Positions 10,279 to 19,465 of a stretch of DNA of 41,357 nt are shown here, piece by piece. Below the pieces are notes generated by a model that worked only from the letters and a program-made list of their open reading frames with translations, searched no databases and was not told the origin of the DNA. The position numbers were made by a program, and so were the translations under genes. The first letter of the stretch is position 1; every line of letters starts with the position of its first letter. Source of the DNA: Draconibacterium orientale (lineage in GTDB: Bacteria > Bacteroidota > Bacteroidia > Bacteroidales > UBA1556); contig DYSI01000011.1 of assembly GCA_020718275.1 (NCBI GenBank), positions 1 through 41,357 of the forward strand, read 5' to 3'.

Positions 10279-12762
10279 ATGAAACAGAAAATTACAATCT
10301 ATTTAGCTTTTTTAATTCTTAGTCTTTATATGCCGCAACGATTGCCTGCGCAATTAAATTTGATTAATCAAACGCTAAAAACCACCACAGATACCTCACT
10401 GGCAACTCAGGAACCAATCAATTTATTGACTTTAAATAAGGAACTTGAGAATACTGAAAAACTTCTTAGCAAACACACCTACGATACGCAAGCTAAAATT
10501 GATGCTTCCAATCAATTTATCGAAATTGAGAAGCTAACTCAATTTATTTCTGAGAAGGAAGGCGAGATAAGCCATTTTAAATTTGAGATGAACACGCATT
10601 TTTTCCTATTTGGTGCGCGCTTAAATTGGCAACATTATTTGTTCGAATTAAAAACCCGCCAAACAGAAATTCAGAAGTTAATACGAAGCAATCAGAAAAG
10701 CGCAAGTCCGTATCAGCTAAATTTAAAAAAATGGAAGGCTAGTTTACCTGGTTTAAAAAACAATATAGGTCAAAGTATGCTAGAACGTATCGAGTCCAAT
10801 GTAAAACTTCTTCAGGAAATTGACCAACAATACCAAAATCAATATGAAACGCTTCTAAAATCAGAATTAACTATTGCCGAATCAATGGCCACGGTTTATG
10901 ATGTTATCTATCAAATTGAGCGATTGATAGAACAAGAACGGCAAAATATACTCAAGAAAACCCAATCACCAATATACAAGTTAAACTTTGCTGAGAGTTT
11001 CGATGGAAGTTTTGCCGCACGTTTATCGCTTGCATATCAACAAAATAAGAATAGCATAGGCTATTTTTACCGTGGCATTGGAACATATTTGGTCGTCTAC
11101 ATAATAACGCTTACCATCCTACTTTTTGCCTTTATTTTTATCCGCAGAAAATACCTCCTTCTCAATTACAACGAAAGTCACCTTGGCTACAAAAAGGTGT
11201 ACCGCATTTTAATTAATAAGCCCATTCTTACTTTTGTTGCCATTGTCAGCGTGTTATGGATTATTTTTATACCATATAATGCACTTGTTATCAGTAAATT
11301 AATATTTTTCTTTATACTATTAATCATTAACAATGTGCTCGCGGAATATTTCGATTACCGCACACAGAAGGTTTCAAAAACGCTCTTATTTCTCTTAATA
11401 CTTCAGAATCTTGAAATCATATTTTGGTACTTTGGCCAATATGCCACTATTTATTTATTAGTGGAATCCATAGCTGGCATTATGCTGACCATCGATTTTA
11501 TTTTACCAAAATCCTTGCGTCGAGCCAAAAAGCAAAACCAAAATGTGGTGCTCCATTATCTCCAACTTCTCTCCCCGACCCTTTTCATCTTCTCACTTAT
11601 TTCATTAATTTCTGTAGTTTTTGGTTACATCGATTTAGCCGTTTATTTGATGAAAGTAGGGGTACAACTCGGAACCAGCACAATCATTATCTACGGATTT
11701 TTAATGATCAATCAGAGTCTTTTACAGTCTAGTGTGGATGTTTTGAGCCTATATTATCCTGATTTTGTGATAAAAAGCGGGGAACGCATTCTTAAAAAAG
11801 GGAATCAATTATTGAGCACTTTGCTAGGCATTGTTTGGGTTATCAGCCTAATTCAGATTACCGAAGTATTACGATTCTTCAATCTCAAACTGATTAATAT
11901 CCTAACCTACGAAGTAAATTTAGGAAGTTTTAGTGTAGCTCTAGTCAATCTAATTCTTTTTATATCAATTATTTATATTACATTTTCAATCACTGGTTTT
12001 ATCAAGCATTTTATTGAGCGCGAAGTATTAGCCAAGCGAAACCTCAAACGAGGAGTTCCAGCAGCCATTTCGCTAACTAGCCGAATGTTAGTATCCTTTG
12101 TTGGAATGATTATAGCGCTATCAATCAGCGGATTAGACTTAGGAAAACTGAGTATTATTGCTGGAGCACTTTCGGTTGGAATTGGTTTTGGATTACAAAA
12201 TGTGGTCAACAATTTCATTTCTGGTTTGATCTTGGTTTACGAGCGACCAGTACAAGAAGGGGATACAGTGGAAGTTGAGAATTTGATGGGAAAAGTTACT
12301 AATATAGGAATACGTTCAAGTAACGTACTCACTTATGATGGCGCTGAGGTAATTGTTCCAAACTCCAATCTTATCTCTAATCAACTAATCAACTGGACTT
12401 TATCTGATAGTAGGCGGCGTCTGGAAATAATCGTAGGAACTTCCTATAATTCGGACCCAAGTATTGTAATTAAGCTACTTCATGAAGTAGCGATAGCCCA
12501 TCCTAAAGTAATAGCAGATCCAGCTCCTTTGGCACTTTTCACTGGCTTTGGGGATAGTAGTCTTAATTTTAGACTTTTATTTTGGGTTTATTTTGAAGAT
12601 AGTATGAAAACACGTAGTGATGTAGGTATTGCTGTCTATCAAATACTAAAGAAAAACAATATTGAAATTCCCTTTCCACAAATGGATGTACACCTAAAAG
12701 CAAAGGCGGAGGCAAAACCTGAGCACAATATTAGCGAGGGCAAAAGTGATTTAGAGGCTTAA
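10279..12762 (+). CDS. Large MscS-family mechanosensitive channel
   Basis: An 827-residue protein. A signal peptide (MKQKITIYLAFLILSLYMP, ending near PAQ at 23-25) leads into a ~240-residue periplasmic, helix-rich, coiled-coil-prone domain. Many membrane segments follow, and then the MscS core. The pore helix GIGFGLQNVVNNFISGL starts near residue 634, followed by ERPVQEGDTVEV and the beta domain with YDGAEVIVPNS and LINWTLSD. This plan resembles MscK/YbiO-type channels, which release solutes on hypo-osmotic shock from the inner membrane. The tail after the MscS domain is short and charged. It is a single gene converging with the glycosyltransferase gene, with no clear promoter found upstream. 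Confidence 0.9.
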   Translation: MKQKITIYLAFLILSLYMPQRLPAQLNLINQTLKTTTDTSLATQEPINLLTLNKELENTEKLLSKHTYDTQAKIDASNQFIEIEKLTQFISEKEGEISHFKFEMNTHFFLFGARLNWQHYLFELKTRQTEIQKLIRSNQKSASPYQLNLKKWKASLPGLKNNIGQSMLERIESNVKLLQEIDQQYQNQYETLLKSELTIAESMATVYDVIYQIERLIEQERQNILKKTQSPIYKLNFAESFDGSFAARLSLAYQQNKNSIGYFYRGIGTYLVVYIITLTILLFAFIFIRRKYLLLNYNESHLGYKKVYRILINKPILTFVAIVSVLWIIFIPYNALVISKLIFFFILLIINNVLAEYFDYRTQKVSKTLLFLLILQNLEIIFWYFGQYATIYLLVESIAGIMLTIDFILPKSLRRAKKQNQNVVLHYLQLLSPTLFIFSLISLISVVFGYIDLAVYLMKVGVQLGTSTIIIYGFLMINQSLLQSSVDVLSLYYPDFVIKSGERILKKGNQLLSTLLGIVWVISLIQITEVLRFFNLKLINILTYEVNLGSFSVALVNLILFISIIYITFSITGFIKHFIEREVLAKRNLKRGVPAAISLTSRMLVSFVGMIIALSISGLDLGKLSIIAGALSVGIGFGLQNVVNNFISGLILVYERPVQEGDTVEVENLMGKVTNIGIRSSNVLTYDGAEVIVPNSNLISNQLINWTLSDSRRRLEIIVGTSYNSDPSIVIKLLHEVAIAHPKVIADPAPLALFTGFGDSSLNFRLLFWVYFEDSMKTRSDVGIAVYQILKKNNIEIPFPQMDVHLKAKAEAKPEHNISEGKSDLEA

Positions 12763-12848
12763 GGAATATATTATTTCAACAATTTTAGGAGACAGTTCAA
12801 CTAATGATGTACGGCCGAATACTCAATGGTAAATATTAGCATTTATTT

Positions 12849-14030
12849 CTATATCAATGCTTTAGATGATTTTATTAAATCCTCAAGTTTGTGGACAGAA
12901 TGTTGCCAATGGTATTTTTGCTTTATAAAAAGTAGTCCATTTCTGGATAATTGCGAAGCTATTTTCACCTCAAAAAGCAATTTTTCGATGGCGAGTGCAT
13001 AAGCATTTTCATCGAAAGGATTAGCCACCAAAATCTCATGATCTACTTTGGCTTGTAAGGCTTCATTAGCTAAGGTGGAGCTCACACAAGGAATTCCCAT
13101 AGCCATTGCTTCTAAAAGTTTATTTTGCAAACCGGTTCCGATTTGCATAGGTGCAACAAAAACTTTTGAAACTGCATACGCTTGTCGGATATCCTCAACC
13201 CATCCACTTACTTCAACACTTTGGCAAGCCAGCTGCCGAACCGTAGAGTGTGGGTTTGCACCTGCAATCAAAACCCGAAGTGTGGGATACTTATTCCAAA
13301 GAATTGGCATAATCTTTTTAACAATAAACTGAGCAGCCATCACATTTGGGGGATAATTCATATTCCCAGTAAAAACAACATCAAATTCCTTAGGCTTAAC
13401 AATCGGTTTAAAATATTCAATATCAACACCATTGGAAATAATACTCACTTTTGCCTGAAGAGCCGTATCTAATAAATCCTTATCCGATTGGGTAATAATG
13501 CTGAGGTGATCGAAATAAGGTAGCATGTCGTTTTCATATCGTTTCATGCGCCTAAATTCCATCATCAAAAGGGCTTTCATCCAAAAAGAAGACTGTACAG
13601 CCCGTCGCAACAAACCAGCAGATAAGGCATCTTGTAAATCAAGAGTCTTACTTGTTGGCAATTCTTTGATATATTCAGCAACTCTAACTAACTGACCATA
13701 AACGTAATCTGGCTTATAAGTGGAAAATATCTGCTGTACAACCCGCGCATTCGATGCTTGATAAAAATAGCCAACTTGCAGTGGCAAGCCATTAACAAAT
13801 GCTTTTAGAATTTGTATTGCAATTCGATATGGGTTTAGCGGCAAAAAGTGGACTTCGTCACAAAATAATTTAAGCTCCGAATAAGCATCTTGTGGTACCT
13901 TTCCTTCAGCAAGTGCTACCAAACAAATATGATTCCTTTCGGATAGATGTTTGATTTGATGATAGATACGGAGCTTATCGCCTTTATCCAAAGGCCATGG
14001 CACGCGGGAAACAACAATCATTAACTTCAT
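12849..14030 (-). CDS. GT4 glycosyltransferase (TIGR03087-like)
   Basis: A 393-residue GT-B fold glycosyltransferase. The N-terminus IVVSRVPWPLDKGDKLRIYH is characteristic of a GT4 subgroup annotated near PEP-CTERM/exosortase loci. The C-terminal Rossmann domain has FTGNMNYPPN, the block IGTGLQNKLLEAMAMGIPCV with the E-x7-E-like acidic region, and SSTLANEALQ. It probably adds a sugar to a surface polysaccharide or glycolipid in the cytoplasm. No exosortase or polysaccharide cluster lies beside it, so it looks like an orphan copy. The frame also has a GTG six bases upstream; ATG 14030 is chosen because AAGGTG then acts as a ribosome-binding-like sequence. Confidence 0.85.
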   Translation of the reverse strand: MKLMIVVSRVPWPLDKGDKLRIYHQIKHLSERNHICLVALAEGKVPQDAYSELKLFCDEVHFLPLNPYRIAIQILKAFVNGLPLQVGYFYQASNARVVQQIFSTYKPDYVYGQLVRVAEYIKELPTSKTLDLQDALSAGLLRRAVQSSFWMKALLMMEFRRMKRYENDMLPYFDHLSIITQSDKDLLDTALQAKVSIISNGVDIEYFKPIVKPKEFDVVFTGNMNYPPNVMAAQFIVKKIMPILWNKYPTLRVLIAGANPHSTVRQLACQSVEVSGWVEDIRQAYAVSKVFVAPMQIGTGLQNKLLEAMAMGIPCVSSTLANEALQAKVDHEILVANPFDENAYALAIEKLLFEVKIASQLSRNGLLFIKQKYHWQHSVHKLEDLIKSSKALI

Positions 14031-14050
14031 CAACACCTTATTTTAGCGCG

Positions 14051-14058
14051 CAAAGATA
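14051..14058 (-). promoter_or_regulatory. -7 element for the GT4 gene
   Basis: Minus strand TATCTTTG followed by CGCGC, about 20 nt upstream of the ATG. It is a perfect TAnnTTTG match, but no TTG was seen at the expected -33 spacing. Confidence 0.45.
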
Positions 14059-14203
14059 GCAAATTAAGCCCCTTTTCCACCTACTTTGCCGCGAGGAGTT
14101 TATGGACCAACTATTTGTAAGATCAAAAGGAAAAACTCCTTCAAAATAAAAATCCGGAATAAGTCTATCAAAATAAACCACTAACAACAAAATGGCTGAA
14201 TAC

Positions 14204-14233
14204 AAAAAAAACCGCTATGAATCACAGCGGTTT
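14204..14233 (-). terminator. Rho-independent terminator after yajC
   Basis: AAACCGCT (14209-14216) pairs with AGCGGTTT (14226-14233) around a 9-nt loop. On the minus strand the stem is followed by a run of seven T. It sits ~20 nt after the yajC stop. The opposite side also has a T-rich flank (TTTAGCAATTTTTTT), so it may work in both directions. Confidence 0.8.
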
Positions 14234-14253
14234 AGCAATTTTTTTAGGTCTCC

Positions 14254-14586
14254 CTATTTTTGTTGAGTCATTGCCGTTGGCTCGCTAGATGCATTCACAG
14301 CATCCTTATTCAGCTTCAAACGTCCTTGACCTTCCGTTTCAATAGTTACAGTTGTATCGGTAATTTCCAGAACTTTACCATGAATACCACCAATAGTAAC
14401 CACCCTATCACCCTTGGCTAGCGCTTCCCTAAATTTACGGGTTTCCTTTGCTTTCTTTTGTTGTGGACGGATAAAGAAAAAATAAAATACAGCAACCAAC
14501 AATACCATCATGATAATGGATGAATATGGATTTGCCTCCTGGCCGCCTGCTGGCTGGGCCATTAATAAAAGATTTAAAACATTCAT
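14254..14586 (-). CDS. yajC: Preprotein translocase subunit YajC
   Basis: A 110-residue protein with a single membrane helix (about 23-40, SIIMMVLLVAVFYFFF) followed immediately by the family signature IRPQQKKAKE. A small soluble domain follows with KGDRVVTIGGIHGKV and the TVTIETEGQGRLKLNKDAV strand pattern. YajC joins SecDF to assist Sec-dependent export at the inner membrane. The N-terminus before the helix is longer than in E. coli, which is normal for Bacteroidota. It lies 27 nt downstream of the DUF1573 gene in the same direction, so the two probably share a transcript ending at the terminator at 14204-14233. Confidence 0.96.
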   Translation of the reverse strand: MNVLNLLLMAQPAGGQEANPYSSIIMMVLLVAVFYFFFIRPQQKKAKETRKFREALAKGDRVVTIGGIHGKVLEITDTTVTIETEGQGRLKLNKDAVNASSEPTAMTQQK

Positions 14587-14613
14587 TAGTAATTATTTAA
14601 AAAATTAATAAAA

Positions 14614-15081
14614 TTATAATTGATCCGCAGAAATAACAAGTGCCTTGATATTCAAAGTCGCCACATTAGGTTGAGTATTGGCTAAAACAGAGGCCGCTTT
14701 ATGATTAAAACCTTGGCGACGACTACTATCAAAGGTCAGCTCAATAAACTCAGATTCGCCGGGTTTAACTGGTTTTTTGGGGAAGCGAGAAACGGTACAA
14801 CCGCAAGTGGTTTTCACATTACTAATAATCAAATCAGCATTTCCAACATTTGTAAAACGAAACTTGTAAGAAACCTTCACGCCATCAATAATTTTTCCAA
14901 AATCGTGTTCAGTGGTTTTGAAAGAGAATTGAGGCAATTTCCCATTTTGGTTTGGGGAATCAGCCGAAATTGGATTACTAATCAAATCGGTTGATAGTGT
15001 ATCCTTTTCTTCTTTCATATTACAAGCATACAAACTAAAAACCAATACCAAAGAAACCAATGCAGCAACGAAATATTTCAT
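14614..15081 (-). CDS. DUF1573 domain lipoprotein
   Basis: 155 residues from ATG 15081. A lipoprotein signal peptide ends at LYAC, with the lipidated Cys at 20, so the protein should be membrane anchored. The rest is one DUF1573 domain, an immunoglobulin-like fold common in Bacteroidota: FKTTEHDFGKI, then YKFRFTNVGNADLIIS, TTCGCTV, and KPGESEFIELTFDS. Its function is unknown; it is often found next to yajC or export genes. The start is chosen because the longer TTG frame (15108) lies inside the -7 element, and ATG 15096 would leave almost no leader; 15081 leaves about 18 nt. Confidence 0.88.
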   Translation of the reverse strand: MKYFVAALVSLVLVFSLYACNMKEEKDTLSTDLISNPISADSPNQNGKLPQFSFKTTEHDFGKIIDGVKVSYKFRFTNVGNADLIISNVKTTCGCTVSRFPKKPVKPGESEFIELTFDSSRRQGFNHKAASVLANTQPNVATLNIKALVISADQL

Positions 15082-15105
15082 ATTGAATAGGTTCATTATT
15101 TGCGG

Positions 15106-15113
15106 CAAAGATA
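15106..15113 (-). promoter_or_regulatory. -7 element for the DUF1573-yajC operon
   Basis: Minus strand TATCTTTG is a perfect TAnnTTTG match. The expected transcription start is near 15099, which decides the start codon of the DUF1573 gene. No good -33 was found at normal spacing. Confidence 0.5.
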
Positions 15114-15183
15114 TACAAATCTATTTGCCGATTGAGAGATTATGAAATTTCCAGCGTTTAAAATATGAAATTTTTAAATATAT

Positions 15184-16512
15184 TTATAATTCAACAACTT
15201 CGCCAATTAGTGTAGCCGCAGTGCAAGAAACACATTTAACTTTCACATATTGACCAAGTTGTAAGTCTAATCCGTCAAAAACCATCACTTTATTATGGTC
15301 TGTTCTCCCCGACATTTGTGTTTTAGATCGTTTGGAAACGCTGTCCACCAAAACAGAGAAAACCTTCCCTACATCTCGCAAATTGCTTTGATGCGACAAA
15401 CGTTGCTGTAGATTAATAATCTCATCGAGGCGACGGGCTTTGACCGATTCGTCCACATCATCTTTGTATTTTCGTGCGGCTAAAGTGTCGGGGCGCTCCG
15501 AATATTTAAACATAAAAGCAAAATCGTAACCCACCAATTCCATCATCGATAGACTTTGCTGGTGCTCCTCTTCTGTTTCACCACAATAGCCGGCAATCAT
15601 ATCCGTCGATAATCCACAATCGGGAATCGTAGATTTAATTTTCTCTATTCGATTCAAATACCATTCTCTATCATAATTTCTTTTCATCCGTTGAAGAGTA
15701 GTCGTACTTCCCGATTGAACTGGTAGATGAATAGAATTGCAAATATTCGGCGTATTGGCAATAGTTTCAATCAATTCATCAGAAATATCTTTGGGATGGG
15801 AGGTTGAAAACCTTACTCTTAGTTGAGGCGAAAGCGCTGCAACCGATTCCAACAATTGTGCAAAATTCATGTTTATTTGATCGTCTTTCCAAGCAAATGA
15901 ATTGACATTTTGCCCGAGTAAAGTAACTTCTTTATAGCCTTTAGCGATCAAGTCACTCACTTCATTGAGTATTGAAAATGGATTTCTACTGCGCTCATGG
16001 CCCCGTGTAAATGGAACCACACAATAGGCGCAATAGTTATCGCACCCACGCATAATCGAAACGAAAGCAGAAATGCCATTTTTGTCTAATCGCACCGGAC
16101 TAATATCCGCATAAGTTTCCTCAAGTGACAAAACCGTATTAGCCAACTGGCGACCATCGGCCGTATCAGTAATCATTTTGGGCAAATCACGATACGCATC
16201 TGGACCTACCACTAAATCCACAAAACTTTCTTCTTTAAATAGATTCTCTTTTAAACGCTCAGCCATACAACCCAAAATGCCAATCTTGAGTGTAGGTTTT
16301 AGATGTTTCAAATGCCGAAACTCCTGTATCCGATTACGCACCCTGCGCTCGGCATTGTCGCGTATAGAACAAGTGTTTACAAAAATCAAATCCGCTTCTT
16401 TAATCTCTGGCGTTAAATCGTAACCCTCTGCCTTTAAAATAGAAGCAACCACTTCGCTATCCGAAAAGTTCATCTGGCATCCGTAGGTTTCGATATAAAG
16501 TTTTTTCGACAT
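15184..16512 (-). CDS. miaB: tRNA-2-methylthio-N6-dimethylallyladenosine synthase MiaB
   Basis: 442 residues, the usual MiaB length. The N-terminal UPF0004 domain has the three cluster cysteines in ETYGCQMN (C12), VNTCSIRD (C48) and LGCMAE (C82). The radical-SAM domain has RGCDNYCAYCVVPFTRG, with the CxxxCxxC motif for the second 4Fe-4S cluster. A TRAM domain closes the protein. MiaB adds the methylthio group to i6A37 of tRNAs reading UNN codons. It starts at ATG 16512, with a -7 element (TATTTTTG) about 40 nt upstream, and ends ~75 bp before the DUF1573 promoter, so it appears to be its own unit. Confidence 0.96.
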   Translation of the reverse strand: MSKKLYIETYGCQMNFSDSEVVASILKAEGYDLTPEIKEADLIFVNTCSIRDNAERRVRNRIQEFRHLKHLKPTLKIGILGCMAERLKENLFKEESFVDLVVGPDAYRDLPKMITDTADGRQLANTVLSLEETYADISPVRLDKNGISAFVSIMRGCDNYCAYCVVPFTRGHERSRNPFSILNEVSDLIAKGYKEVTLLGQNVNSFAWKDDQINMNFAQLLESVAALSPQLRVRFSTSHPKDISDELIETIANTPNICNSIHLPVQSGSTTTLQRMKRNYDREWYLNRIEKIKSTIPDCGLSTDMIAGYCGETEEEHQQSLSMMELVGYDFAFMFKYSERPDTLAARKYKDDVDESVKARRLDEIINLQQRLSHQSNLRDVGKVFSVLVDSVSKRSKTQMSGRTDHNKVMVFDGLDLQLGQYVKVKCVSCTAATLIGEVVEL

Positions 16513-16549
16513 ACATTATATATAAGGTGTAGCATAAAAAATGAATCCG

Positions 16550-16557
16550 CAAAAATA
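16550..16557 (-). promoter_or_regulatory. -7 element for miaB
   Basis: Minus strand TATTTTTG fits TAnnTTTG and would give a leader of about 32 nt. No TTG at 17-23 nt upstream was found. Confidence 0.4.
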
Positions 16558-16819
16558 AACTAATTGCAAGAAGCATTTGCGTAATTCAACTAATAGATAT
16601 TAGGAAATAATTTCATTTTAATCAACTGTTTTACAATTATATAGCTTTCAAGTCAAACCAATTAAAGTATTGCGTAGCAGCAAAACCTCTCCTAAATTAG
16701 AATAATTGGAGCTGGCCTAGTCAATCGGTATCCTAAAAAAAATCAAACAACCACTAAGGACAAAATAAAAAAACCGCTAAGCCAATAAAGCTTTTAATTA
16801 GTTTGTATATAAACCTGAT

Positions 16820-16874
16820 ATACTGCACTTTAGAACAGTATTTTACTACAAAGCGAAACGTCGATATTGTAGTA
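16820..16874. other. Two adjacent hairpins in the miaB-topA divergent gap
   Basis: The 603-bp gap between miaB and topA holds no credible ORF. Within it ATACTG (16820-16825) pairs with CAGTAT (16836-16841). Right after, TACTACAA (16844-16851) pairs perfectly with TTGTAGTA (16867-16874) around a 15-nt loop. Neither stem is followed by a T run. They could be a small RNA, an operator region or chance. The segment 16560-16815 shows nothing else I can support. Confidence 0.35.
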
Positions 16875-16945
16875 GATAATTTCTAAAATCAAGATATAGC
16901 CCTAATTTTAAAAATCCACTCCTAAAAGTTTGAAAAGAAAATATA

Positions 16946-16953
16946 TACCTTTG
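16946..16953 (+). promoter_or_regulatory. -7 element for topA
   Basis: TACCTTTG followed by CTGCGC, the common Bacteroidota -7 context. The expected start is near 16960, giving an unusually long leader of about 155 nt. No TTG lies at the standard spacing; the nearest TTTG (16929-16932) is only 13 nt upstream. Confidence 0.5.
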
Positions 16954-16958
16954 CTGCG

Positions 16959-17071
16959 CTTTTTACAAAAAGTATTAGTACAAATCGATTAGTCGCTTTC
17001 CGTTAATTTACAAGTATAAATTGACCTTTTAGCAAATCATTAATGTTAAGTTATCTAGCTTTTTGTAAAAG
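16959..17071 (+). promoter_or_regulatory. Self-complementary leader of topA
   Basis: CTTTTTACAAAAAG (16959-16972) sits at the predicted 5' end of the transcript. It is itself a 6-bp inverted repeat with only a 2-nt centre, and is nearly the reverse complement of CTTTTTGTAAAAG (17059-17071), about 45 nt before the ATG. With one bulge the two can pair over about 12 bp, looping out ~85 nt. Whether this regulates topA is inference. Confidence 0.35.
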
Positions 17072-17115
17072 TAAAAATTACATTTCGGAAACTAACCCCA
17101 TAAATCAAATTTATA

Positions 17116-19458
17116 ATGGCAAAAAACCTTTTGATTGTCGAGTCGCCTGCCAAAGCAAAAACCATCAATAATTATTTAGGAAATGACTTTATCGTCAAAT
17201 CAAGTTTTGGACACATCAGAGATTTATCCAAAAAGAATCTAGGCGTCAATGTTGAGGGGGATTTTCAACCCGACTACGAAGTTGACACCGATAAGAAGAA
17301 GATTGTCAGTGAATTGAAAAAGCTAAGCCAGGAAGCAGAAATGGTATGGCTAGCATCCGATGAAGACCGCGAAGGGGAAGCCATCGCGTGGCATTTAGCC
17401 GAAACTTTAAAACTTGATGCCATTAAAACTAAGCGCATTGTATTTCATGAAATCACCAAATCAGCCATTCTTCACGCCATCGAAAACCCTCGAGGAATCG
17501 ATTATAATCTAGTGAATGCACAGCAAGCACGGCGGGTATTGGATAGGCTAGTTGGCTTTGAATTATCACCACTTTTATGGAAAAAGGTAAAACCATCCTT
17601 ATCAGCAGGGCGGGTGCAAAGTGTGGCAGTTCGACTAATTGTGGAGCGTGAACAAGAGATTAAGAACTTTAAAACCGAATATTTCTATAAAGTAGTTGCA
17701 GAATTTGTAAACCAAGAAGGAATAAAATTCAATGCCGAACTTTCAACCAAATTCAAGAAGAAAGAAGAAGCCCATCAGTTTCTAGAAAAATGCAGCGAAC
17801 ATAATTTCAAAGTAATTGATTTAGAAAAAAAACCAGCAAAACGCAGCCCAGCGCCTCCATTTACAACCTCCTCACTTCAACAAGAAGCGAATCGAAAACT
17901 GAATTATTCAGTTTCTAAAACCATGACCTTAGCCCAACAGCTGTATGAGTCGGGGCATATCACCTATATGAGAACTGATTCCACCAATCTTTCAAATTTA
18001 GCCTTAAAAATGGCTAAGGATCAGATTGTTACAACATACGGGGAGGAATACTCAAAGACAAGAAATTTTGCCACCAAAACCAAAGGAGCGCAGGAAGCCC
18101 ACGAAGCCATCAGGCCTACCAATATGAATCAACAAGTGGAGGGCAAAGATGCGCAACAAAAAAGGCTATATGAACTAATCTTAAAGCGTACTTTGGCCTC
18201 TCAAATGAGTGATGCTCAGCTCGAAAAAACCATAATAACACTTGATTCACCAATTGGTAAGTATCAATTTGTGGCCCAAGGCGAAGTGATTATTTTTGAT
18301 GGTTTCTTGAAAATGTATCAGGTTTCAAACGAAGATGAAACAGAATCAGACGAAACAGCCAATCTTCCCTTAGTAAAAGTTGGTGAACACCTAGAATATA
18401 AAAAAATAAATGCTACCCAGCGCTTTACCAAACAGGCTCCACGTTATTCAGAAGCCAGTTTAGTAAAAAAAATGGAAGAACTCGGCATCGGGCGACCCTC
18501 CACCTATGCACCAACCATTACCACTATTGTAAACAGAGGTTATGTCGAAAAAGAAGAAATTGAGGGAAGTATTAGGAATTTTCATGAGCTCACTTTAATA
18601 AAGAAGCAAATCACTGAAAAAGAAAAGACTGAGAATGTTGGTGCATCCAAAGGCAAACTCAGTCCCACCGATATAGGAACCTTAGTGAACGATTTTTTAG
18701 TGAAATACTTTGAAAACATTGTCGATTTTAATTTCACAGCCGATGTTGAAAAAGAATTCGACTTAATTGCTGAAGGAAAAGCCGAATGGAATCATATCAT
18801 CAAAGAATTCTACACCGGTTTTCACAAGAAAGTAATTGATACGACTGACAATGCCGATAAATTTACTGGTGAACGGCTACTTGGAACAGATCCTGAATCT
18901 GGTAAAAATGTATATGCCCGAATTGGAAAATTTGGGCCAATTATTCAAATCGGGGAAGCCACTGACGAAGATAAACCTAGATTTGCAGGTCTTCAAAAAG
19001 GTCAAGTTCTGAATGAAATTACCTTTGAAGAGGCTATGTCACTTTTTAAATTTCCAAGAACACTTGGCGAATACGAATCAAAAGTGGTAACAGTTGCCAT
19101 TGGCCGTTTTGGACCCTATATTCGTCACGACAGCAAGTTTTTCTCCTTGTCAAAAGAGGATTTACCGAACAGTATAACCATAGAACGGGCGATTGAATTA
19201 ATCAAAGGAAAAAGAGAAAAGGATATTGAGAACACCCTAAAAACATTTCCCGAAAACCCAGAGCTTATGATTATGAATGGACGATTTGGACCGTACATCT
19301 CTTTTCAAAAAAAGAATTATAAAATTGCCAAATCCATCGACCCGCTAAAATTAGCGCTTGACCAATGTCTTGAAATAATTGAAAAAACACCAGTAAAAAA
19401 GAAAGCTGGATCAAAACGCAGCAGTGAACCTAAGAAAACCACCAAAAAATCTAAATAA
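17116..19458 (+). CDS. topA: DNA topoisomerase I (type IA)
   Basis: 780 residues. An N-terminal Toprim domain has IVESPAKAKT with Glu9 and the metal-binding DEDREGEAIAWH from residue 82. The catalytic tyrosine is Y284 in ITYMRTDSTN. RPSTYAP and the remaining gate domains follow. In place of the zinc-finger tail of E. coli TopA, the C-terminus has three TopoI C-terminal repeats, recognised by RIGKFGPIIQ, AIGRFGPYIR and MNGRFGPYIS, and then a Lys-rich tail (KKKAGSKRSS onward), the usual Bacteroidota form. The enzyme relaxes negative supercoils. The stop is 7 nt before the next ATG, so it is probably co-transcribed with the ureohydrolase-like gene. Confidence 0.97.
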   Translation: MAKNLLIVESPAKAKTINNYLGNDFIVKSSFGHIRDLSKKNLGVNVEGDFQPDYEVDTDKKKIVSELKKLSQEAEMVWLASDEDREGEAIAWHLAETLKLDAIKTKRIVFHEITKSAILHAIENPRGIDYNLVNAQQARRVLDRLVGFELSPLLWKKVKPSLSAGRVQSVAVRLIVEREQEIKNFKTEYFYKVVAEFVNQEGIKFNAELSTKFKKKEEAHQFLEKCSEHNFKVIDLEKKPAKRSPAPPFTTSSLQQEANRKLNYSVSKTMTLAQQLYESGHITYMRTDSTNLSNLALKMAKDQIVTTYGEEYSKTRNFATKTKGAQEAHEAIRPTNMNQQVEGKDAQQKRLYELILKRTLASQMSDAQLEKTIITLDSPIGKYQFVAQGEVIIFDGFLKMYQVSNEDETESDETANLPLVKVGEHLEYKKINATQRFTKQAPRYSEASLVKKMEELGIGRPSTYAPTITTIVNRGYVEKEEIEGSIRNFHELTLIKKQITEKEKTENVGASKGKLSPTDIGTLVNDFLVKYFENIVDFNFTADVEKEFDLIAEGKAEWNHIIKEFYTGFHKKVIDTTDNADKFTGERLLGTDPESGKNVYARIGKFGPIIQIGEATDEDKPRFAGLQKGQVLNEITFEEAMSLFKFPRTLGEYESKVVTVAIGRFGPYIRHDSKFFSLSKEDLPNSITIERAIELIKGKREKDIENTLKTFPENPELMIMNGRFGPYISFQKKNYKIAKSIDPLKLALDQCLEIIEKTPVKKKAGSKRSSEPKKTTKKSK

Positions 19459-19465
19459 CTGAACC

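Noticed and set aside
15082-15108. N-terminal extension of the DUF1573 protein
   Set aside because: TTG 15108 lies in the -7 element and ATG 15096 leaves almost no leader; ATG 15081 gives a standard lipoprotein signal.
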